A DNA stretch of 63,787 nt from Mycobacteriaceae bacterium (GCA_019245755.1 JAFARC010000071.1:1-63787); one strand, 5' to 3'; positions 1-12,454 are shown, numbered from the stretch's first letter. Numbers and translations are program-made. Notes: generated from the letters alone by a model not told the origin.

Positions 1-229
1 CGTTCACCACGATCGTCGACACCAGCGCGCGCGAAGCACCGGTACGCACCAACGAAATGTCGGTAGCCACCCGGTGTGAGCTAAGCGTTGATGAATACCA
101 TAACGCCTCAAGCAGATTCGTCTTGCCATAGCCGTTGGGCCCGACGAATACCGTGCGGCCCGGAGCGAGGTCGATGTCAGCCTCGGTCCACGACCGAAAG
201 TCACGCAACCCGAGGTGCCGGACGTACAA
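1..229 (-). CDS. recF: DNA replication/repair protein RecF (5' part only)
   Basis: Only the first 76 codons are in the window; the gene runs off the left edge. The reading begins [14 protein letters not shown] and reaches the Walker A loop GPNGYGKT at about residues 31-38, both typical of the N-terminal ATPase head of RecF, which helps load RecA at single-strand gaps. The start is a TTG at 229, seven bases after the gnd stop at 236-238, and it reproduces the usual mycobacterial RecF N-terminus. It is the last visible gene of a leftward dnaN-gnd-recF series. The other long reading frame on this strand is a shadow of it. Confidence 0.93.
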   Translation of the reverse strand, partial: MYVRHLGLRDFRSWTEADIDLAPGRTVFVGPNGYGKTNLLEALWYSSTLSSHRVATDISLVRTGASRALVSTIVVN

Positions 230-235
230 GGCGCC

Positions 236-1129
236 CTACCCCGATTGGGAAACCCGCTTCACAGCGTGGCCACCGAACTGGTTACGCAACGCCGACACGG
301 CTTTCATGGTAGGGGAGTCGTCCTGGCGGGAGAGGAACCGCGCGAATAACGACGCCGCGATTACCGGGACTGGGACGCGGCGCCCAATGGCCTCCTCGAC
401 AGTCCATCGGCCTTCGCCGGAATCTTCGGTGTACCCGGTGATCTCAGCCAATTCCGGGTCTTCCTTGAGCGCCTTGGCCAGCAGCTGCTGCAGCCAGGAC
501 CGAACGACCGTGCCGTTGGTCCACGCCTGGATCACCGCTTGCGGGTCGTCGATCAGCTGCTCCGCGGCAAGCAACTCATATCCCTCTGCATAGGCCGTCA
601 TCAGCCCGTACTCGACGCCGTTGTGCACCATCTTGGCGTAATGTCCCGCCCCGACGGGCCCGGCGTGCGCGAAGCCCAGTTCACGTGGTCCCGGCGGTCG
701 CAGCGTGTCGAAGATTGGCATCGCACGTTCGACGTCGGCGTCACTACCGCCCACCATCAGGCCGTAGCCTTCCTTCAGCCCCCAGATCCCTCCCGAAACC
801 CCGGCGTCGATGAACGCTATCTTCTTCTCCGTGAGAAGTTCTGCATGCGGTCCATCCTCGGTGAACCGGGTGTTTCCACCGTCGATGACTAGATCACCGG
901 CGGTGAGGACGTCGGCGAGCGCAACGATGGTTTCCCGGGTGACAGGGCCGGACGGCACCATCACCCACACGATCCGCGGGGGAGTCAGCGCCTCGGCCAA
1001 CGCCGCCAACGACGGCACGTCAGTGACCTCGGGCCGTGGGTCGTAACCGATCGGTTCGTGGCCACCGTCGCGAAGCCGCTCGCGCATGTTGAACCCCATC
1101 TTGCCCAGACCGACCAACCCAAGCTGCAT
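236..1129 (-). CDS. gnd: 6-phosphogluconate dehydrogenase, short (decarboxylating) type
   Basis: The 297-residue protein should oxidise and decarboxylate 6-phosphogluconate to ribulose 5-phosphate in the pentose phosphate pathway. The N-terminal dinucleotide motif GLVGLGKMGFNM is at residues 4-15, and GAGHYAKMVHNGVEYG near residue 160 carries the catalytic lysine and the substrate-binding Asn. The length fits the short bacterial class of about 300 residues rather than the 470-residue form. The ATG at 1129 follows an AAGGGGA ribosome site. It sits between dnaN and recF, 32 bp after dnaN and 6 bp before recF, so a metabolic gene is embedded in the replication operon. M. tuberculosis, as I recall, lacks it at this place. 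Confidence 0.93.
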   Translation of the reverse strand: MQLGLVGLGKMGFNMRERLRDGGHEPIGYDPRPEVTDVPSLAALAEALTPPRIVWVMVPSGPVTRETIVALADVLTAGDLVIDGGNTRFTEDGPHAELLTEKKIAFIDAGVSGGIWGLKEGYGLMVGGSDADVERAMPIFDTLRPPGPRELGFAHAGPVGAGHYAKMVHNGVEYGLMTAYAEGYELLAAEQLIDDPQAVIQAWTNGTVVRSWLQQLLAKALKEDPELAEITGYTEDSGEGRWTVEEAIGRRVPVPVIAASLFARFLSRQDDSPTMKAVSALRNQFGGHAVKRVSQSG

Positions 1130-1161
1130 CTATGTCCCCTTGCGACTTCGAATTAGACGAG

Positions 1162-2364
1162 TCAGCCCGGCAGCCGCACCGGCATCAACAGATAGACGTA
1201 GTCAGTGCGGGTTGCGGGGAACGGGGTAGTGCCGGAACCCGAGCCGTCGAGATCCTCACCATCACCGGCAGGTCGCAACACCGCGGGGCGACTGGGAGTG
1301 GTGAAGCCGAACGCCACCTTCTCACTGCGCAACGACCCGAGACCGTCGGTGAGATAGCTGGGATTGAATGCGATCGTCAACGGGTCACCCGCGAAATCCA
1401 CCGGCAGGTCTTCCTCAGCGCGTCCGACGTCATCGGCGCCCGCAGAGAGCCGGAGTGAGCCATCGGTGAACTCCATCCGCACTTGAGACCCGCGGTCGGC
1501 GACCAACGCGACTCGTTTGATGGCGTCCGTCAGTTCCGCGACACCCACCATGGCCACCGCGGTGTGCTCCGTGGGCAACAGCTGCCGAAACTTCGGAAAG
1601 TCGGCGTCGAGCAGCCGTGTAGTACTTCGCTTGCCCGCACTGCTGATCCCGAGCAACCCCTCCTTACCGACCCCGCCACCGGCCCCCAGAGCCAAGTGCA
1701 CATCGCCGCCGCCCACACCAGCTTTCCCCGCCTCGGCCAGCGTTTTAGCAGGTACCAGAACCGCGGCCGCCGTGTCTTCGGATTCGGCAGACCACGTCAG
1801 CTCCCGGACGGCCAACCGAAACCGATCGGTGGCGGCCAAAACCACCCTGTCGCCGGAGATTTCGACACGAATGCCGGTCAGCATGGGCAGCGTGTCGTCC
1901 CGGCCAGCCGCGACCGCCACCTGGCCGATTGCCTCAGCGAACACGTCGGCCGATATCACACCGGTCTCCTCAGGCAGCTCCGGCAGCGCCGGGTAGTCCT
2001 CGACGGCCATGGTCGGCAGGGAGAACCGGGCACTCCCGCAGGTCAATGACAGCCGGGTGCCGTCCACGCCTACATCCACCGGCTTGGCCGGTAACGCCCT
2101 GGTGATGTCGGACAGCAGCCGACCGGACACCAAAACTTTTCCTGGAGAGGAGATTTCGGCTGGAACCGCCACTTCGGCGGACACTTCGTAGTCAAACCCT
2201 GAGATAGTCAGGCCAGCCTCGGTGCCGGCTAGCAGCACCCCGGCGAGCACCGGCACCGTGGGCCGCGTTGGCAGGTTGCGTGCTACCCACGCCACCGCTT
2301 CAGCGAAGTCCTCGCGAACAAGCCGGAACTTCAGATCGGTCAGACCTACCGTCGTGGTCGCCAC
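1162..2364 (-). CDS. dnaN: DNA polymerase III sliding clamp (beta subunit)
   Basis: The 400-residue protein is the ring-shaped clamp that tethers DNA polymerase III and recruits many repair factors. The three-fold clamp architecture is recognisable. Signatures include [14 protein letters not shown] near residue 32, [16 protein letters not shown] near the middle, [14 protein letters not shown], and the C-terminal [13 protein letters not shown] that closes the fold. The start is a GTG at 2364, preceded by a purine-rich AAGAAGAGA stretch. It lies downstream of dnaA on the same strand, with the oriC-containing gap between them, which is the standard mycobacterial order. Confidence 0.98.
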   Translation of the reverse strand: MATTTVGLTDLKFRLVREDFAEAVAWVARNLPTRPTVPVLAGVLLAGTEAGLTISGFDYEVSAEVAVPAEISSPGKVLVSGRLLSDITRALPAKPVDVGVDGTRLSLTCGSARFSLPTMAVEDYPALPELPEETGVISADVFAEAIGQVAVAAGRDDTLPMLTGIRVEISGDRVVLAATDRFRLAVRELTWSAESEDTAAAVLVPAKTLAEAGKAGVGGGDVHLALGAGGGVGKEGLLGISSAGKRSTTRLLDADFPKFRQLLPTEHTAVAMVGVAELTDAIKRVALVADRGSQVRMEFTDGSLRLSAGADDVGRAEEDLPVDFAGDPLTIAFNPSYLTDGLGSLRSEKVAFGFTTPSRPAVLRPAGDGEDLDGSGSGTTPFPATRTDYVYLLMPVRLPG

Positions 2365-2848
2365 GTCAATGTCTCTTCTTCTTCGTGCGAGCGCTTGTCA
2401 GTGTCAGCGTCCCTTCGGTCCTGTCGAACACCTTGTGACCGTTACACGCTACGACGACCGTAATGGCCTTCGAACCACCACCGTAGAGCTTTTGGCGGCT
2501 TGATCAAAGCTAATCGATCCGCCCGACAAGCCAGCGGAAACGATGTTGCCTGACATGCGGGATGAGGGTTTCCCCAGGGACCTTCTTCTAAAGGCTCTGT
2601 CCGGAGATAGTCAAGCAGTAGTAGTAGGGGCTGTGCATGCTGTGCACAAGCCGACATGAGTGCTGGCCGGTGACCGTGCGCGGATGTGGGCTCAGCGGTG
2701 CACCGCCGAGGTTCGGTGGTGGACTGACTGTGCATTGGTGACGGTTGTGCATCGGGGTCCCGGGGTGCCGGGGGGTTTGTTCACCTGGCTGCGCACAAGT
2801 TGTGCACAGGTTTATGGCCTGGGGCGAGCCAACAGCTACCGACAGTTT
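2365..2848. other. oriC: Probable replication origin (oriC), dnaA-dnaN intergenic region
   Basis: This 484-bp gene-free interval separates dnaA from dnaN, the position of oriC in all studied mycobacteria. It contains degenerate DnaA boxes on both strands relative to the mycobacterial consensus TTGTCCACA. They are TGTGCACAA at 2641-2649 (reverse), TTGTGCACA at 2800-2808, TTGTGCATC at 2745-2753, CTGTGCATT at 2728-2736, CTGTGCATG at 2631-2639 and CTGTCCGGA at 2597-2605. A relatively AT-rich patch around 2486-2518 could be the unwinding element, but that is a guess. No coding frame in the interval looks real. Confidence 0.85.
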
Positions 2849-4354
2849 TCAGCGCTTTGATCGCTGCCGGATTCGGGTCGTGAGTTCTTTCACGTGATCG
2901 AAGACTTCCCGCCGGTGTGCCATCTCGTTGAGGATCTTTTTCTGGGCATACATCACCGTCGTGTGGTCGCGGCCGAATGCCTGACCGATTTTGGGCAGCG
3001 AAAGGTCGGTCAGTTCCCGGCACAGATACATCGCGATTTGGCGTGATTGGGCCAGCGCGCGAGTCTTACCAGGGCCCCGAAGTTCTTCGACGGTGGTCGC
3101 GAAGTACTCGGCGGTAGCCGCCATGATCGTCGCGGTGCTGATCTGCATGGTGCTGACGTCGGAGATCAGGTCGCGGAGCACGATTTCTGCCAGAGATCGG
3201 TCTATTGGAGTCTTGTTGAGCGAGGCGAACGCGGTGACTCTGATCAGCGCACCCTCGAGCTCGCGGATGTTGCGTTCGATCGCACTGGCAATGAGCTCGA
3301 GCACCTCGTCCGGAACGTCGAGTCGCTCCACCTGTGCTTTTTTGCGAAGGATGGCGATACGGGTTTCGAGCTCGGGTGGCTGAACGTCGGTGATCAGGCC
3401 CCACTCGAATCGGGTGCGCAGCCGGTCCTCGAGGGTGGCCAGCTGTTTTGGCGGGCGATCCGACGAGATCACGATCTGCTTGTTGGCGTTGTGCAGTGTG
3501 TTGAAGGTGTGGAAGAACTCTTCCTGGATGCCTTCCTTGCCTTCGATGAACTGGATGTCGTCGACCAGCAGTACGTCGATATCGCGGTAGCTGCGTTTGA
3601 ACGCGACTTTGCGGTCGTCCCGCAGCGAGTTGATGAAGTCGTTGGTGAACTCCTCGGTCGAGACGTACTTGACTCGCATCCCGGGAAAAAGTCGTTGGGT
3701 GTAGTTCCCGGCGGCGTGTAGCAGGTGAGTTTTGCCTAGCCCCGACTCGCCCCAGATGAACAGAGGGTTGTAGGCACGCGCCGGCGCCTCAGCAATCGCC
3801 AGCGCCGCCGCGTGAGCAAACCTGTTGGAGGCGCCGATGACGAACGTGTCGAAGGTGTAGCGCTTGTTGAGGCTGATGCCCCCGAACGGGCCCACGTCGC
3901 CGTCATGAGGCTTGTCGATGAAGTAGGCCGGCCAGGTTTCGTGGGCGCTGGCCAACGCTTCGCTGTCCTCGTCGATCTCGTCGTTGTCGCCCTCGAAGTT
4001 AGCCAGAGATTGGCCCGCGGGCTCGGCGTCGTCTTCGTCCGGGGGGGCGATGCGGACGGCGAGTTCGACGCGGTGACCCAACTGGCGGCTCAGCGCGTCG
4101 ATGATGTGCGTGCGCAGATGGCCACGTTCGATTTCGTTCTGGACGAAGCTGCTCGGAACCGACAGCAGAGCGAAGCCCTCGGCGATCGTCAACGGCTTGA
4201 CCAGCGTCAACCAGGCACGTTGTTGGGGTGTGAGGTGCGGTGTCGAATAGTCACCGTTGATGTCGGACGGGAGTTTGTAGTCCCGATCGCCGTTGAGTTC
4301 GGCGACAACCGTGCTCCAAATCTCCGCGAAGGGTGAACCCGGCTCGTCCGTCAA
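2849..4354 (-). CDS. dnaA: Chromosomal replication initiator DnaA
   Basis: The 501-residue AAA+ initiator binds DnaA boxes and melts oriC. Domain I occupies roughly residues 1-100 and an acidic linker runs about 105-140. The ATPase follows, with Walker A GESGLGKT at 202-209 and Walker B VLLVDD at 261-266. The C-terminal DNA-binding domain carries the signature [10 protein letters not shown] at 461-470. Translation starts at a TTG (4354), the same unusual start used by M. tuberculosis dnaA, giving [13 protein letters not shown]. Upstream boxes at 4409-4440 suggest autoregulation by DnaA. It is divergent from rpmH. Confidence 0.98.
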   Translation of the reverse strand: MTDEPGSPFAEIWSTVVAELNGDRDYKLPSDINGDYSTPHLTPQQRAWLTLVKPLTIAEGFALLSVPSSFVQNEIERGHLRTHIIDALSRQLGHRVELAVRIAPPDEDDAEPAGQSLANFEGDNDEIDEDSEALASAHETWPAYFIDKPHDGDVGPFGGISLNKRYTFDTFVIGASNRFAHAAALAIAEAPARAYNPLFIWGESGLGKTHLLHAAGNYTQRLFPGMRVKYVSTEEFTNDFINSLRDDRKVAFKRSYRDIDVLLVDDIQFIEGKEGIQEEFFHTFNTLHNANKQIVISSDRPPKQLATLEDRLRTRFEWGLITDVQPPELETRIAILRKKAQVERLDVPDEVLELIASAIERNIRELEGALIRVTAFASLNKTPIDRSLAEIVLRDLISDVSTMQISTATIMAATAEYFATTVEELRGPGKTRALAQSRQIAMYLCRELTDLSLPKIGQAFGRDHTTVMYAQKKILNEMAHRREVFDHVKELTTRIRQRSKR

Positions 4355-4408
4355 CGACGAGTACCCCCTTGTCGTCGGTGCAGCGCCGACGAATAGCCAG
4401 ATGACCGG

Positions 4409-4440
4409 CTGTCCACATAGTTATCCACAGGTGTGGACAG
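4409..4440. promoter_or_regulatory. Cluster of three DnaA boxes upstream of dnaA
   Basis: CTGTCCACA (4409-4417), TTATCCACA (4421-4429, the classical consensus) and an inverted CTGTCCACA (4432-4440) lie 55-86 bp upstream of the dnaA start. They match the DnaA-box consensus better than the boxes in the dnaA-dnaN gap, and the last two are nearly back to back in opposite orientation. The rest of the 538-bp dnaA-rpmH interval (4355-4892) contains the rpmH promoter and no convincing gene. Confidence 0.8.
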
Positions 4441-4710
4441 CACAGGTGTCACCGTCACGTCGTCGCTCGGCTCGGGCGGGTGGTCGGGGTGCTGGCAGCC
4501 GTCGTGCCCAGACTGATTCAGGTGCCGACCAGGCACCCTTGCTTTGTTGTCCGCGGCCGTTCCGATGTGAAACGGCATTGCCAGAAGCTAACAGTTTTCG
4601 GCGCCGTGGGCCAACCGTTCGGCAACATTGGGGACGGGTTGTTGAACCTGCTCTGCCGGCAGGTGACGGTTGTGACGGTAGTGAACGTCGGTTTCCGCCT
4701 GAGGCCAGGT

Positions 4711-4739
4711 TTGACCGCGCGAAAATGGGTCAGTACCCT
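4711..4739 (+). promoter_or_regulatory. Probable rpmH promoter
   Basis: A -35-like TTGACC (4711-4716) and a -10-like TACCCT (4734-4739) are separated by exactly 17 bp, a good match to a housekeeping sigma factor promoter. It would start transcription near 4746 and give a leader of about 145 nt before rpmH, driving rpmH, rnpA and yidD. Confidence 0.65.
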
Positions 4740-4892
4740 CGAACAGTCGCCCGAAAGTCGGCGATACGGCAGCGAACTGGGAAATGTCTCGGAGTACGCG
4801 CCGGTCAGCGAGCGAGACGAAGAGCTTACCAACGGTCACCGCGTCCAGGCGGACATGCGTGGGCCCGCGGGTGCCAGGACGAGGAGATTGCC

Positions 4893-5036
4893 GTGGCGAA
4901 GGGCAAGCGCACCTTTCAGCCGAACAACCGCCGGCGGGCTCGAGTTCATGGGTTCCGGCTGCGGATGCGCACGCGCGCGGGCCGCGCAATCGTGTCAAAT
5001 CGGCGCCGCAAGGGCCGCCGGTCGCTGACTGCGTGA
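4893..5036 (+). CDS. rpmH: 50S ribosomal protein L34
   Basis: The 47-residue, very basic protein reads [20 protein letters not shown] at its start and ends [10 protein letters not shown], an almost invariant L34 sequence and the usual mycobacterial length. The GTG start at 4893 follows the ribosome site GAGGAG at 4881-4886. The frame is open far upstream, but that extension has no ribosome site or family support. It leads the rpmH-rnpA-yidD-yidC series diverging from dnaA. Confidence 0.97.
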   Translation: MAKGKRTFQPNNRRRARVHGFRLRMRTRAGRAIVSNRRRKGRRSLTA

Positions 5037-5055
5037 CAGCGGCGCGGACAGCCAC

Positions 5056-5418
5056 GTGCTCCCGGCTCAGAACCGGATGAGGCGGTCGGTCGAATTCGGC
5101 GCAACGGTCAAGCACGGGGTGCGAGTCGTGCAGCCCGACATCGTTGTGCATGCGCAGCGGGTCGAGGGCGATGACGGGATACCCGGGCCGAGAATCGGGT
5201 TGGTCGTGTCGAAGGCGGTGGGATCGGCGGTGGAACGACACCGGGTGGCCAGGCAGCTGCGTCATGTTGCACGTGCTGTCGTCGGCGAGCTGAACCCAGC
5301 GGACCGTGTTGTGATCCGCGCGCTGCCAAGCAGCCGGCGGGCGATTCCTGCGCGTCTGGAGCAGCAGCTCCGCGACGGCCTGAACGCGGCCCGATTACTA
5401 CCGCGAGGACAGCGATGA
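5056..5418 (+). CDS. rnpA: Ribonuclease P protein component
   Basis: The 120-residue basic protein is the protein subunit of RNase P, which matures tRNA 5' ends. It starts [21 protein letters not shown] and carries the family core [24 protein letters not shown] around residues 46-69, where the basic residues contact pre-tRNA and P RNA. The GTG start is at 5056, 19 bp after rpmH. Its stop overlaps the yidD start by four bases (ATGA), implying translational coupling. Confidence 0.96.
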   Translation: MLPAQNRMRRSVEFGATVKHGVRVVQPDIVVHAQRVEGDDGIPGPRIGLVVSKAVGSAVERHRVARQLRHVARAVVGELNPADRVVIRALPSSRRAIPARLEQQLRDGLNAARLLPRGQR

Positions 5419-5753
5419 ACCGCCCTCGCCGGCAAGCGGTCTCGCACGCCCGCCGGGCGCCGGCGCGGGTGCTGATTTTTTTGATCGAGATGTACCGGAC
5501 CTGTGTGTCCCCGTTGCGGCTGCCGGCATGCCGGTTCTCGCCGACGTGCAGCCAGTACGCGGTGGATGCTTTGACCGAGTACGGATTGATTCGTGGCGGG
5601 TGGCTGGCCGCATTGCGCCTGGCCAAATGCGGCCCGTGGCATCGGGGAGGATGGGACCCGATACCCGAGCGCAAACCTGGGGCGCGGTCGTCCGCCGCCA
5701 CCGACGTCTGGGAGCGCCCAGCGCAGCGAGGAGAGAGCACGTCCTGTGTTTAA
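5415..5753 (+). CDS. yidD: Membrane protein insertion efficiency factor YidD
   Basis: This is a 112-residue member of the small YidD family that assists YidC-dependent membrane insertion. The family core is clear: [13 protein letters not shown], then [15 protein letters not shown] with its conserved cysteines, then [20 protein letters not shown] and GGWDPIP. The start overlaps the rnpA stop by four bases and the end overlaps the yidC start by eight. The C-terminal 25 residues beyond the core are low-complexity and probably unstructured. Confidence 0.94.
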   Translation: MNRPRRQAVSHARRAPARVLIFLIEMYRTCVSPLRLPACRFSPTCSQYAVDALTEYGLIRGGWLAALRLAKCGPWHRGGWDPIPERKPGARSSAATDVWERPAQRGESTSCV

Positions 5754-6855
5754 TTGGTTCAGCCTGGACATCATCTACTACCCGGTGTCGGCGATCATGT
5801 GGCTCTGGTACAAGCTCTTCGCGTCCTTGCTGGGGCCGTCGAACTTCTTCGCCTGGGCGCTGGCGGTGATGTTCCTGGTCTTCACGCTGCGGGCGATCCT
5901 CTACAAGCCTTTCGTCCGGCAGATTCGCACCACGCGGCAGATGCAGGAATTGCAGCCACAGATCAAGGCACTGCAGAAGAAGTACGGCAAAGACCGTCAG
6001 CGGATGGCGCTCGAGATGCAGAAACTGCAGCGCGAGCACGGGTTCAACCCCGTCCTGGGCTGTCTGCCGATGCTCGCCCAGATCCCGGTGTTCATCGGCC
6101 TGTACCACGTTCTGCGTTCGTTCAACCGAACGACGGGCGGTTTCGGCCAGCCGCATCTGTCGGTGGCGCAGAACCGCGCTACCGGGAACTACGTGTTCAG
6201 CCCCACCGACGTCGCGCACTTCCTGGACGCGAACCTGTTTGGGGCGCCCATCGGCGCGTACATGACGCAACGAGCCGGTCTAGACGCCTTCACCCACTTC
6301 GATCGGGCATCGGTGATCGTTGTCGGCGCGCCGGTGATGATCCTCGCCGGCATCGCGACGTACTTCAACAGCCGGGCATCGGTCGCCCGACAGAGCCCCG
6401 AGGCGGCCGCGAACCCGCAGACGGCGATGATGAACAAGCTGGCGCTGTACGTGTTCCCGCTCGGGGTGGTGGTCGGCGGTCCTTTCCTGCCGCTGGCGAT
6501 CATCCTGTACTGGTTCTCGAATAACATTTGGACCTTCGGCCAGCAGCATTACGTCTTCGGAATGATCGCGAAGGAAGACGAGGCCAAGAGACTGGAGGCC
6601 ATCGAGCGGCGGGCCGCGAACGCCCCACCGCCGGGCGCGAAACCGTCGCGGCCACCGCGCAAGGCCGCACCGGGATCGCCGGATGGCACCGAATCCTCAG
6701 ATGACGGCGGCGCGCAGACGGCCGAGGGACCGGCGTCAGCGGATGTCGCAGAGCAGCGGACCAAGGCGACGAAGCCGAACCCGGGGGCGCGCCCGAACGG
6801 CTCCAGCCCCCGGGCGCCCCGCCCGGGGGCGCGGCCGAAGAAGCGGAAACGTTAG
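5746..6855 (+). CDS. yidC: Membrane protein insertase YidC
   Basis: The 369-residue polytopic protein inserts and folds inner-membrane proteins with SecYEG or alone. It lacks the large periplasmic domain of proteobacterial YidC, as expected for actinobacteria. Visible landmarks are [23 protein letters not shown] in the first conserved segment, the cytoplasmic stretch [37 protein letters not shown], and the last segment [20 protein letters not shown] long Pro/Ala/Lys-rich tail ends RPKKRKR. I place the start at GTG 5746 ([13 protein letters not shown]), after GAGGAGAG at 5729-5736; the longer upstream frame is a yidD shadow. Confidence 0.96.
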   Translation: MFNWFSLDIIYYPVSAIMWLWYKLFASLLGPSNFFAWALAVMFLVFTLRAILYKPFVRQIRTTRQMQELQPQIKALQKKYGKDRQRMALEMQKLQREHGFNPVLGCLPMLAQIPVFIGLYHVLRSFNRTTGGFGQPHLSVAQNRATGNYVFSPTDVAHFLDANLFGAPIGAYMTQRAGLDAFTHFDRASVIVVGAPVMILAGIATYFNSRASVARQSPEAAANPQTAMMNKLALYVFPLGVVVGGPFLPLAIILYWFSNNIWTFGQQHYVFGMIAKEDEAKRLEAIERRAANAPPPGAKPSRPPRKAAPGSPDGTESSDDGGAQTAEGPASADVAEQRTKATKPNPGARPNGSSPRAPRPGARPKKRKR

Positions 6856-6889
6856 GCCAAATCACCGGCCGAAGAGGGAGAGGGCAGGG

Positions 6890-9334
<2,445 letters not shown>

Positions 9335-9336
9335 CC

Positions 9337-10293
9337 ATGACGCAACCGACACGCAGGAAGGGTGGCTTGGGCCGCGGCCTGGCGTCGTTGATTCCGACCG
9401 GACCCACCGACACCGGGCTGGGACCGCGGATGGGCGACGCGGCGGCGGACGTCGTCCTGGGTGGCCCGCCGATTGCCAATGCGGCGTCGGTGGGCGCGGT
9501 GTACCGGGAGATCGATCCGGCACTGATTGATCCGAATCCGCGCCAGCCGCGGCAGGTGTTCGACGAGGAGGCCCTCGCCGAACTGGTGCACTCCATCCGC
9601 GAGTTCGGCCTGATGCAGCCCATCGTCGTGCGCGCCGTCGCGGGCCGCTATCAGCTCGTCATGGGGGAACGACGCTGGCGCGCAGCGCAGCAAGCCGATC
9701 TTGCGACGATCCCGGCGATCGTTCGTGAAACCGCCGACAACGACATGCTGCGCAACGCGCTGCTGGAGAACATCCACCGCGTCCAGCTCAACCCGTTGGA
9801 GGAGGCGGCCGCCTACCAACAACTGCTCGACGAGTTCGGGGTCACGCACGACGAACTGGCCGCCCGCATCGGTCGATCCCGTCCGCTGATCACGAACATG
9901 ATCCGACTGCTGCGCCTCCCGATCGCGGTGCAGCGGCGGGTGGCCGCCGGCGTGCTCTCCGCGGGGCACGCGCGGGCATTGCTCGCGCTCGAAGGCGGGC
10001 CGGAGGCTCAGGAGGAGTTGGCGGCCCGCATCGTCGCCGAGGGGCTCTCGGTGCGCGCCACGGAGGAGGCCGTCACATTAGCCAACCGCGGCGACTCGGC
10101 ACTCACTCCCCGCCCACGCCGCAAACCCATCCAGATGCCCGGCCTGCAGGAGGTCGCCGAAGGCCTGTCGGCCACCTTCGACACCCGGGTCACGGTCAGC
10201 CTCGGCAAACGTAAAGGCAAGATCGTTGTCGAATTCGGCTCCGTGGAGGATCTCCAGCGAATTGTGGCGTTGATGAATGGTGCCGCGGACTGA
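9337..10293 (+). CDS. parB: Chromosome-partitioning protein ParB (parS-binding CTPase)
   Basis: The 318-residue protein binds parS, slides as a CTP-gated clamp and recruits ParA and SMC. An N-terminal ParA-interacting stretch reads [15 protein letters not shown]. The CTP-binding part holds [14 protein letters not shown] and GERRWRAAQ near residue 112, then [18 protein letters not shown] helix-turn-helix follows ([20 protein letters not shown]), and the end is a C-terminal dimerisation domain with [14 protein letters not shown] 9337 follows AGGGGAGAG; GTG 9331, which overlaps the parA stop, is an alternative start. Confidence 0.97.
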   Translation: MTQPTRRKGGLGRGLASLIPTGPTDTGLGPRMGDAAADVVLGGPPIANAASVGAVYREIDPALIDPNPRQPRQVFDEEALAELVHSIREFGLMQPIVVRAVAGRYQLVMGERRWRAAQQADLATIPAIVRETADNDMLRNALLENIHRVQLNPLEEAAAYQQLLDEFGVTHDELAARIGRSRPLITNMIRLLRLPIAVQRRVAAGVLSAGHARALLALEGGPEAQEELAARIVAEGLSVRATEEAVTLANRGDSALTPRPRRKPIQMPGLQEVAEGLSATFDTRVTVSLGKRKGKIVVEFGSVEDLQRIVALMNGAAD

Positions 10294-10521
10294 GAACCGG
10301 GGCCCGCCCATACCGGCCTTTTCCGTCACTGTGACACAACAGCGAAGCCCCGCGCCTTCAAGCCGCCGTAGCATTGCCGAAACCCCTGTGTACCAGCACG
10401 TTCGGACAACGTCGGGTGCATTTAAGCCTGACTGTTCGGAAACTGGCCGGCACCGGCCGGGCTCTCCTATCCTGGAAGGGCTGTTGCTGATGTCAGCACC
10501 GCATGGAGGCCCGAGGATCTA

Positions 10522-11271
10522 GTGTCGGCACGAATCACGTCGTTGCGGCTCGAGTGTTTCGAGCAGCTGCCCAAGCACGCGCGCCGCTGCGTCTTTTGGG
10601 AGGTCGACCCGCGTGCCCTCGGGCGCGAGGATCATCTCGCCGACCCCGAGTTCGAGAAGGAGGCGTGGCTATCCATGGTCACGCTGGAGTGGGGGTCGTG
10701 CGGGCAGATCGCGGTGCCGGGGTCCGCCGGCCTCGCCGACGACCAACAGAGCACCGAAGCGCCGTGCATCGGTTATGCACTGTACGCGCCGCCGGGCGCC
10801 GTGCCGCGGGCCGCATGCTTTCCCACCACGCCGGTGAGCCCGGACGCGGTGCTGCTGACGACGATGGGGGTCGAGCCCGGGTATGCCGAGAGCCTTCCCC
10901 GCAATCTCATCGCGCAGGCGGTGGCCGACCTGGTCCGCCGGGGCGCGCGTGCACTGGAGGCGTTCGGCCGCACCCGGGAGGCCGAGCAGGAACTGATGGA
11001 CGCCCGCATCGCGCCACCGGATGTGCGACCGGTGGTCGAGCCGTTCGGCGACTGTTCGTTCGATCAGTGCATGATCGAGGCCGACTTCCTAACCGATGTC
11101 GGGTTCACCGTGGTGGCGCCCCACCGGTACTTTCCACGGCTGCGCCTGGAGCTAAACCAGGGACTGGGCTGGAAGGCCGAAGTGGAGGCGGCACTGGAGC
11201 GGCTACTGGAGAGCGCTCGCCTGGAGCCGGTCGGCGCCGGTTCCTGCCCCGCCGAGGGCTTCAGGGGCTGA
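10522..11271 (+). CDS. Conserved mycobacterial protein, Rv3916c-like
   Basis: The 249-residue protein corresponds in position and sequence to the gene that follows parB in mycobacteria (Rv3916c in M. tuberculosis). Features are a Trp-containing N-terminal half (CVFWEVDPRALGREDHLADPEFEKEAW), VLLTTMGVEPGY, and a segment reading VADLVRRGARALEAFGR, followed by DFLTDVGFTVVAPHRYFPRLRLEL. The last pattern resembles the end of GNAT acetyltransferase folds, so an acyltransferase role is possible but unproven. GTG 10522 follows GGAGGCCCGAGG. It ends tail-to-tail with cwlM, overlapping by 11 bp. The 228 bp before it show no clear gene. Confidence 0.85.
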   Translation: MSARITSLRLECFEQLPKHARRCVFWEVDPRALGREDHLADPEFEKEAWLSMVTLEWGSCGQIAVPGSAGLADDQQSTEAPCIGYALYAPPGAVPRAACFPTTPVSPDAVLLTTMGVEPGYAESLPRNLIAQAVADLVRRGARALEAFGRTREAEQELMDARIAPPDVRPVVEPFGDCSFDQCMIEADFLTDVGFTVVAPHRYFPRLRLELNQGLGWKAEVEAALERLLESARLEPVGAGSCPAEGFRG

Positions 11272-12454
11272 GCCTGCCCGCCTGCTCCACGGACAGCTCG
11301 TGGGCCAGCAGCTCGGCGAACGTGAAAGTCCCTGTGGGCCGGTCGTTTTTACCCAGCAGGTACAGTCGCTTCACTGCCGCGAGAATGCCTTCGGCGATCG
11401 AATCACGAGTCTGGGTGGTCACCAGCATGCCTCGGTCGCCGGGATTGGTGATGTAGCCGATGTCTACCTGCACAGTGGGCATCCGGGTCAACCGCAGCAG
11501 ATCCCATGTTCGACCGTGTGTGCGGCAGTCCTGCAAACCAGTGCGCGCGACTACTTCCCGTTGGATGAAGTCGGCGAGGTTGCGGCCGATGGTCGACACC
11601 GATCCGTGCGAATTGCCGAAGAAGAACGACGCGACACCATTGGGCAGAGGACTTTGTTGAGTGGCGCAGCGCAGGCTGATCATCAGGTCAGCGCCAACGG
11701 AATTGGCGGTCGCGGCACGCTCGTTGTCCGACGGGCTTCGGTTCGCCGGTCGGGACAGGAAAGTCTCCATCCCGATCGCGGTCATCCGCCCTTCGAGCCG
11801 CATTGCCAAGTCCCACAAGATTTCCGCTTCACCGATCGGACCTGACGGTCCGTGCGCCAGCACGCCGTGGTCGCTGCCACCGCGGCCGGGATCGATGATG
11901 ATCCGTTTGCCCGACAACCGGGGACCCGACCGCCGCACCAGCTCCTCTTCGCGGATCGCGTGGGGTGAGCCGCCGGTGACCCGTGAACCAAGAAAATACA
12001 GAGACCGCAACGTTTCTGGGCCGCATATGCCGTCCGGGTTGAGTCCGTACTCGCGCTGATACGACATCAGCGCGTTGTGGGTGATCAGCCCGAAATACCC
12101 GTCCACCAACCCGGTGTAAAAGCCCAGGTCTTGCAGCCGGGCCTGCAACGACGCGACGTCGTCGCCGTACATCGGGGCGCCGAACTGGTGATGAAGGATG
12201 CGGGCCCCCAACCGGTAGGACGCTTCTTTGAGTGCGCGGTAGGTCGCCTCGCCGACAATGCCGTCAACCAGCAGGCCGCGGTGCTGCTGGAACGCCCGCA
12301 CAGCCTCGTCGAGCTGGTCATCGAACAGCTCCGGCACTGCATGCCTGCCGGTGGTCAGGTCAGAGTCAGGGTCGTCGATCAGCCCCAGGGCGGCCAAGGC
12401 CGCGCGGATCTCCGTCACCGCGCTGCTACGGTCTCCGCGGCGGAGAATCGACAT
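11261..12454 (-). CDS. cwlM: CwlM, peptidoglycan-synthesis regulator (amidase homologue)
   Basis: The 397-residue protein has two N-terminal peptidoglycan-binding domains (AVRAFQQHRGLLVDGIVGEATY and a second ending GICGPETLRSLYFL). An amidase_3 fold follows, with KRIIIDPGRGGSDHG and DVGYITNPGDR-like VQVDIGYITNPGD. In M. tuberculosis CwlM is a cytoplasmic, PknB-phosphorylated activator of MurA rather than a secreted hydrolase. The phosphorylated region corresponds to TGTFTFAELLAHEL near the C-terminus, which is retained here. No signal peptide is visible. ATG 12454 is chosen; the longer frame upstream lacks support. Confidence 0.94.
   Translation of the reverse strand: MSILRRGDRSSAVTEIRAALAALGLIDDPDSDLTTGRHAVPELFDDQLDEAVRAFQQHRGLLVDGIVGEATYRALKEASYRLGARILHHQFGAPMYGDDVASLQARLQDLGFYTGLVDGYFGLITHNALMSYQREYGLNPDGICGPETLRSLYFLGSRVTGGSPHAIREEELVRRSGPRLSGKRIIIDPGRGGSDHGVLAHGPSGPIGEAEILWDLAMRLEGRMTAIGMETFLSRPANRSPSDNERAATANSVGADLMISLRCATQQSPLPNGVASFFFGNSHGSVSTIGRNLADFIQREVVARTGLQDCRTHGRTWDLLRLTRMPTVQVDIGYITNPGDRGMLVTTQTRDSIAEGILAAVKRLYLLGKNDRPTGTFTFAELLAHELSVEQAGRLSP

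Noticed and set aside
2886..2901. TCTTTCACGTGATCGA in the 3' end of dnaA as a third parS
   Set aside because: It shares the CACGTG core but has four mismatches to the 16-bp consensus, including three in a row in one arm.
10294..10521. Small gene or RNA between parB and the Rv3916c-like gene
   Set aside because: No frame with coding character and no clear hairpin-plus-promoter arrangement could be supported.
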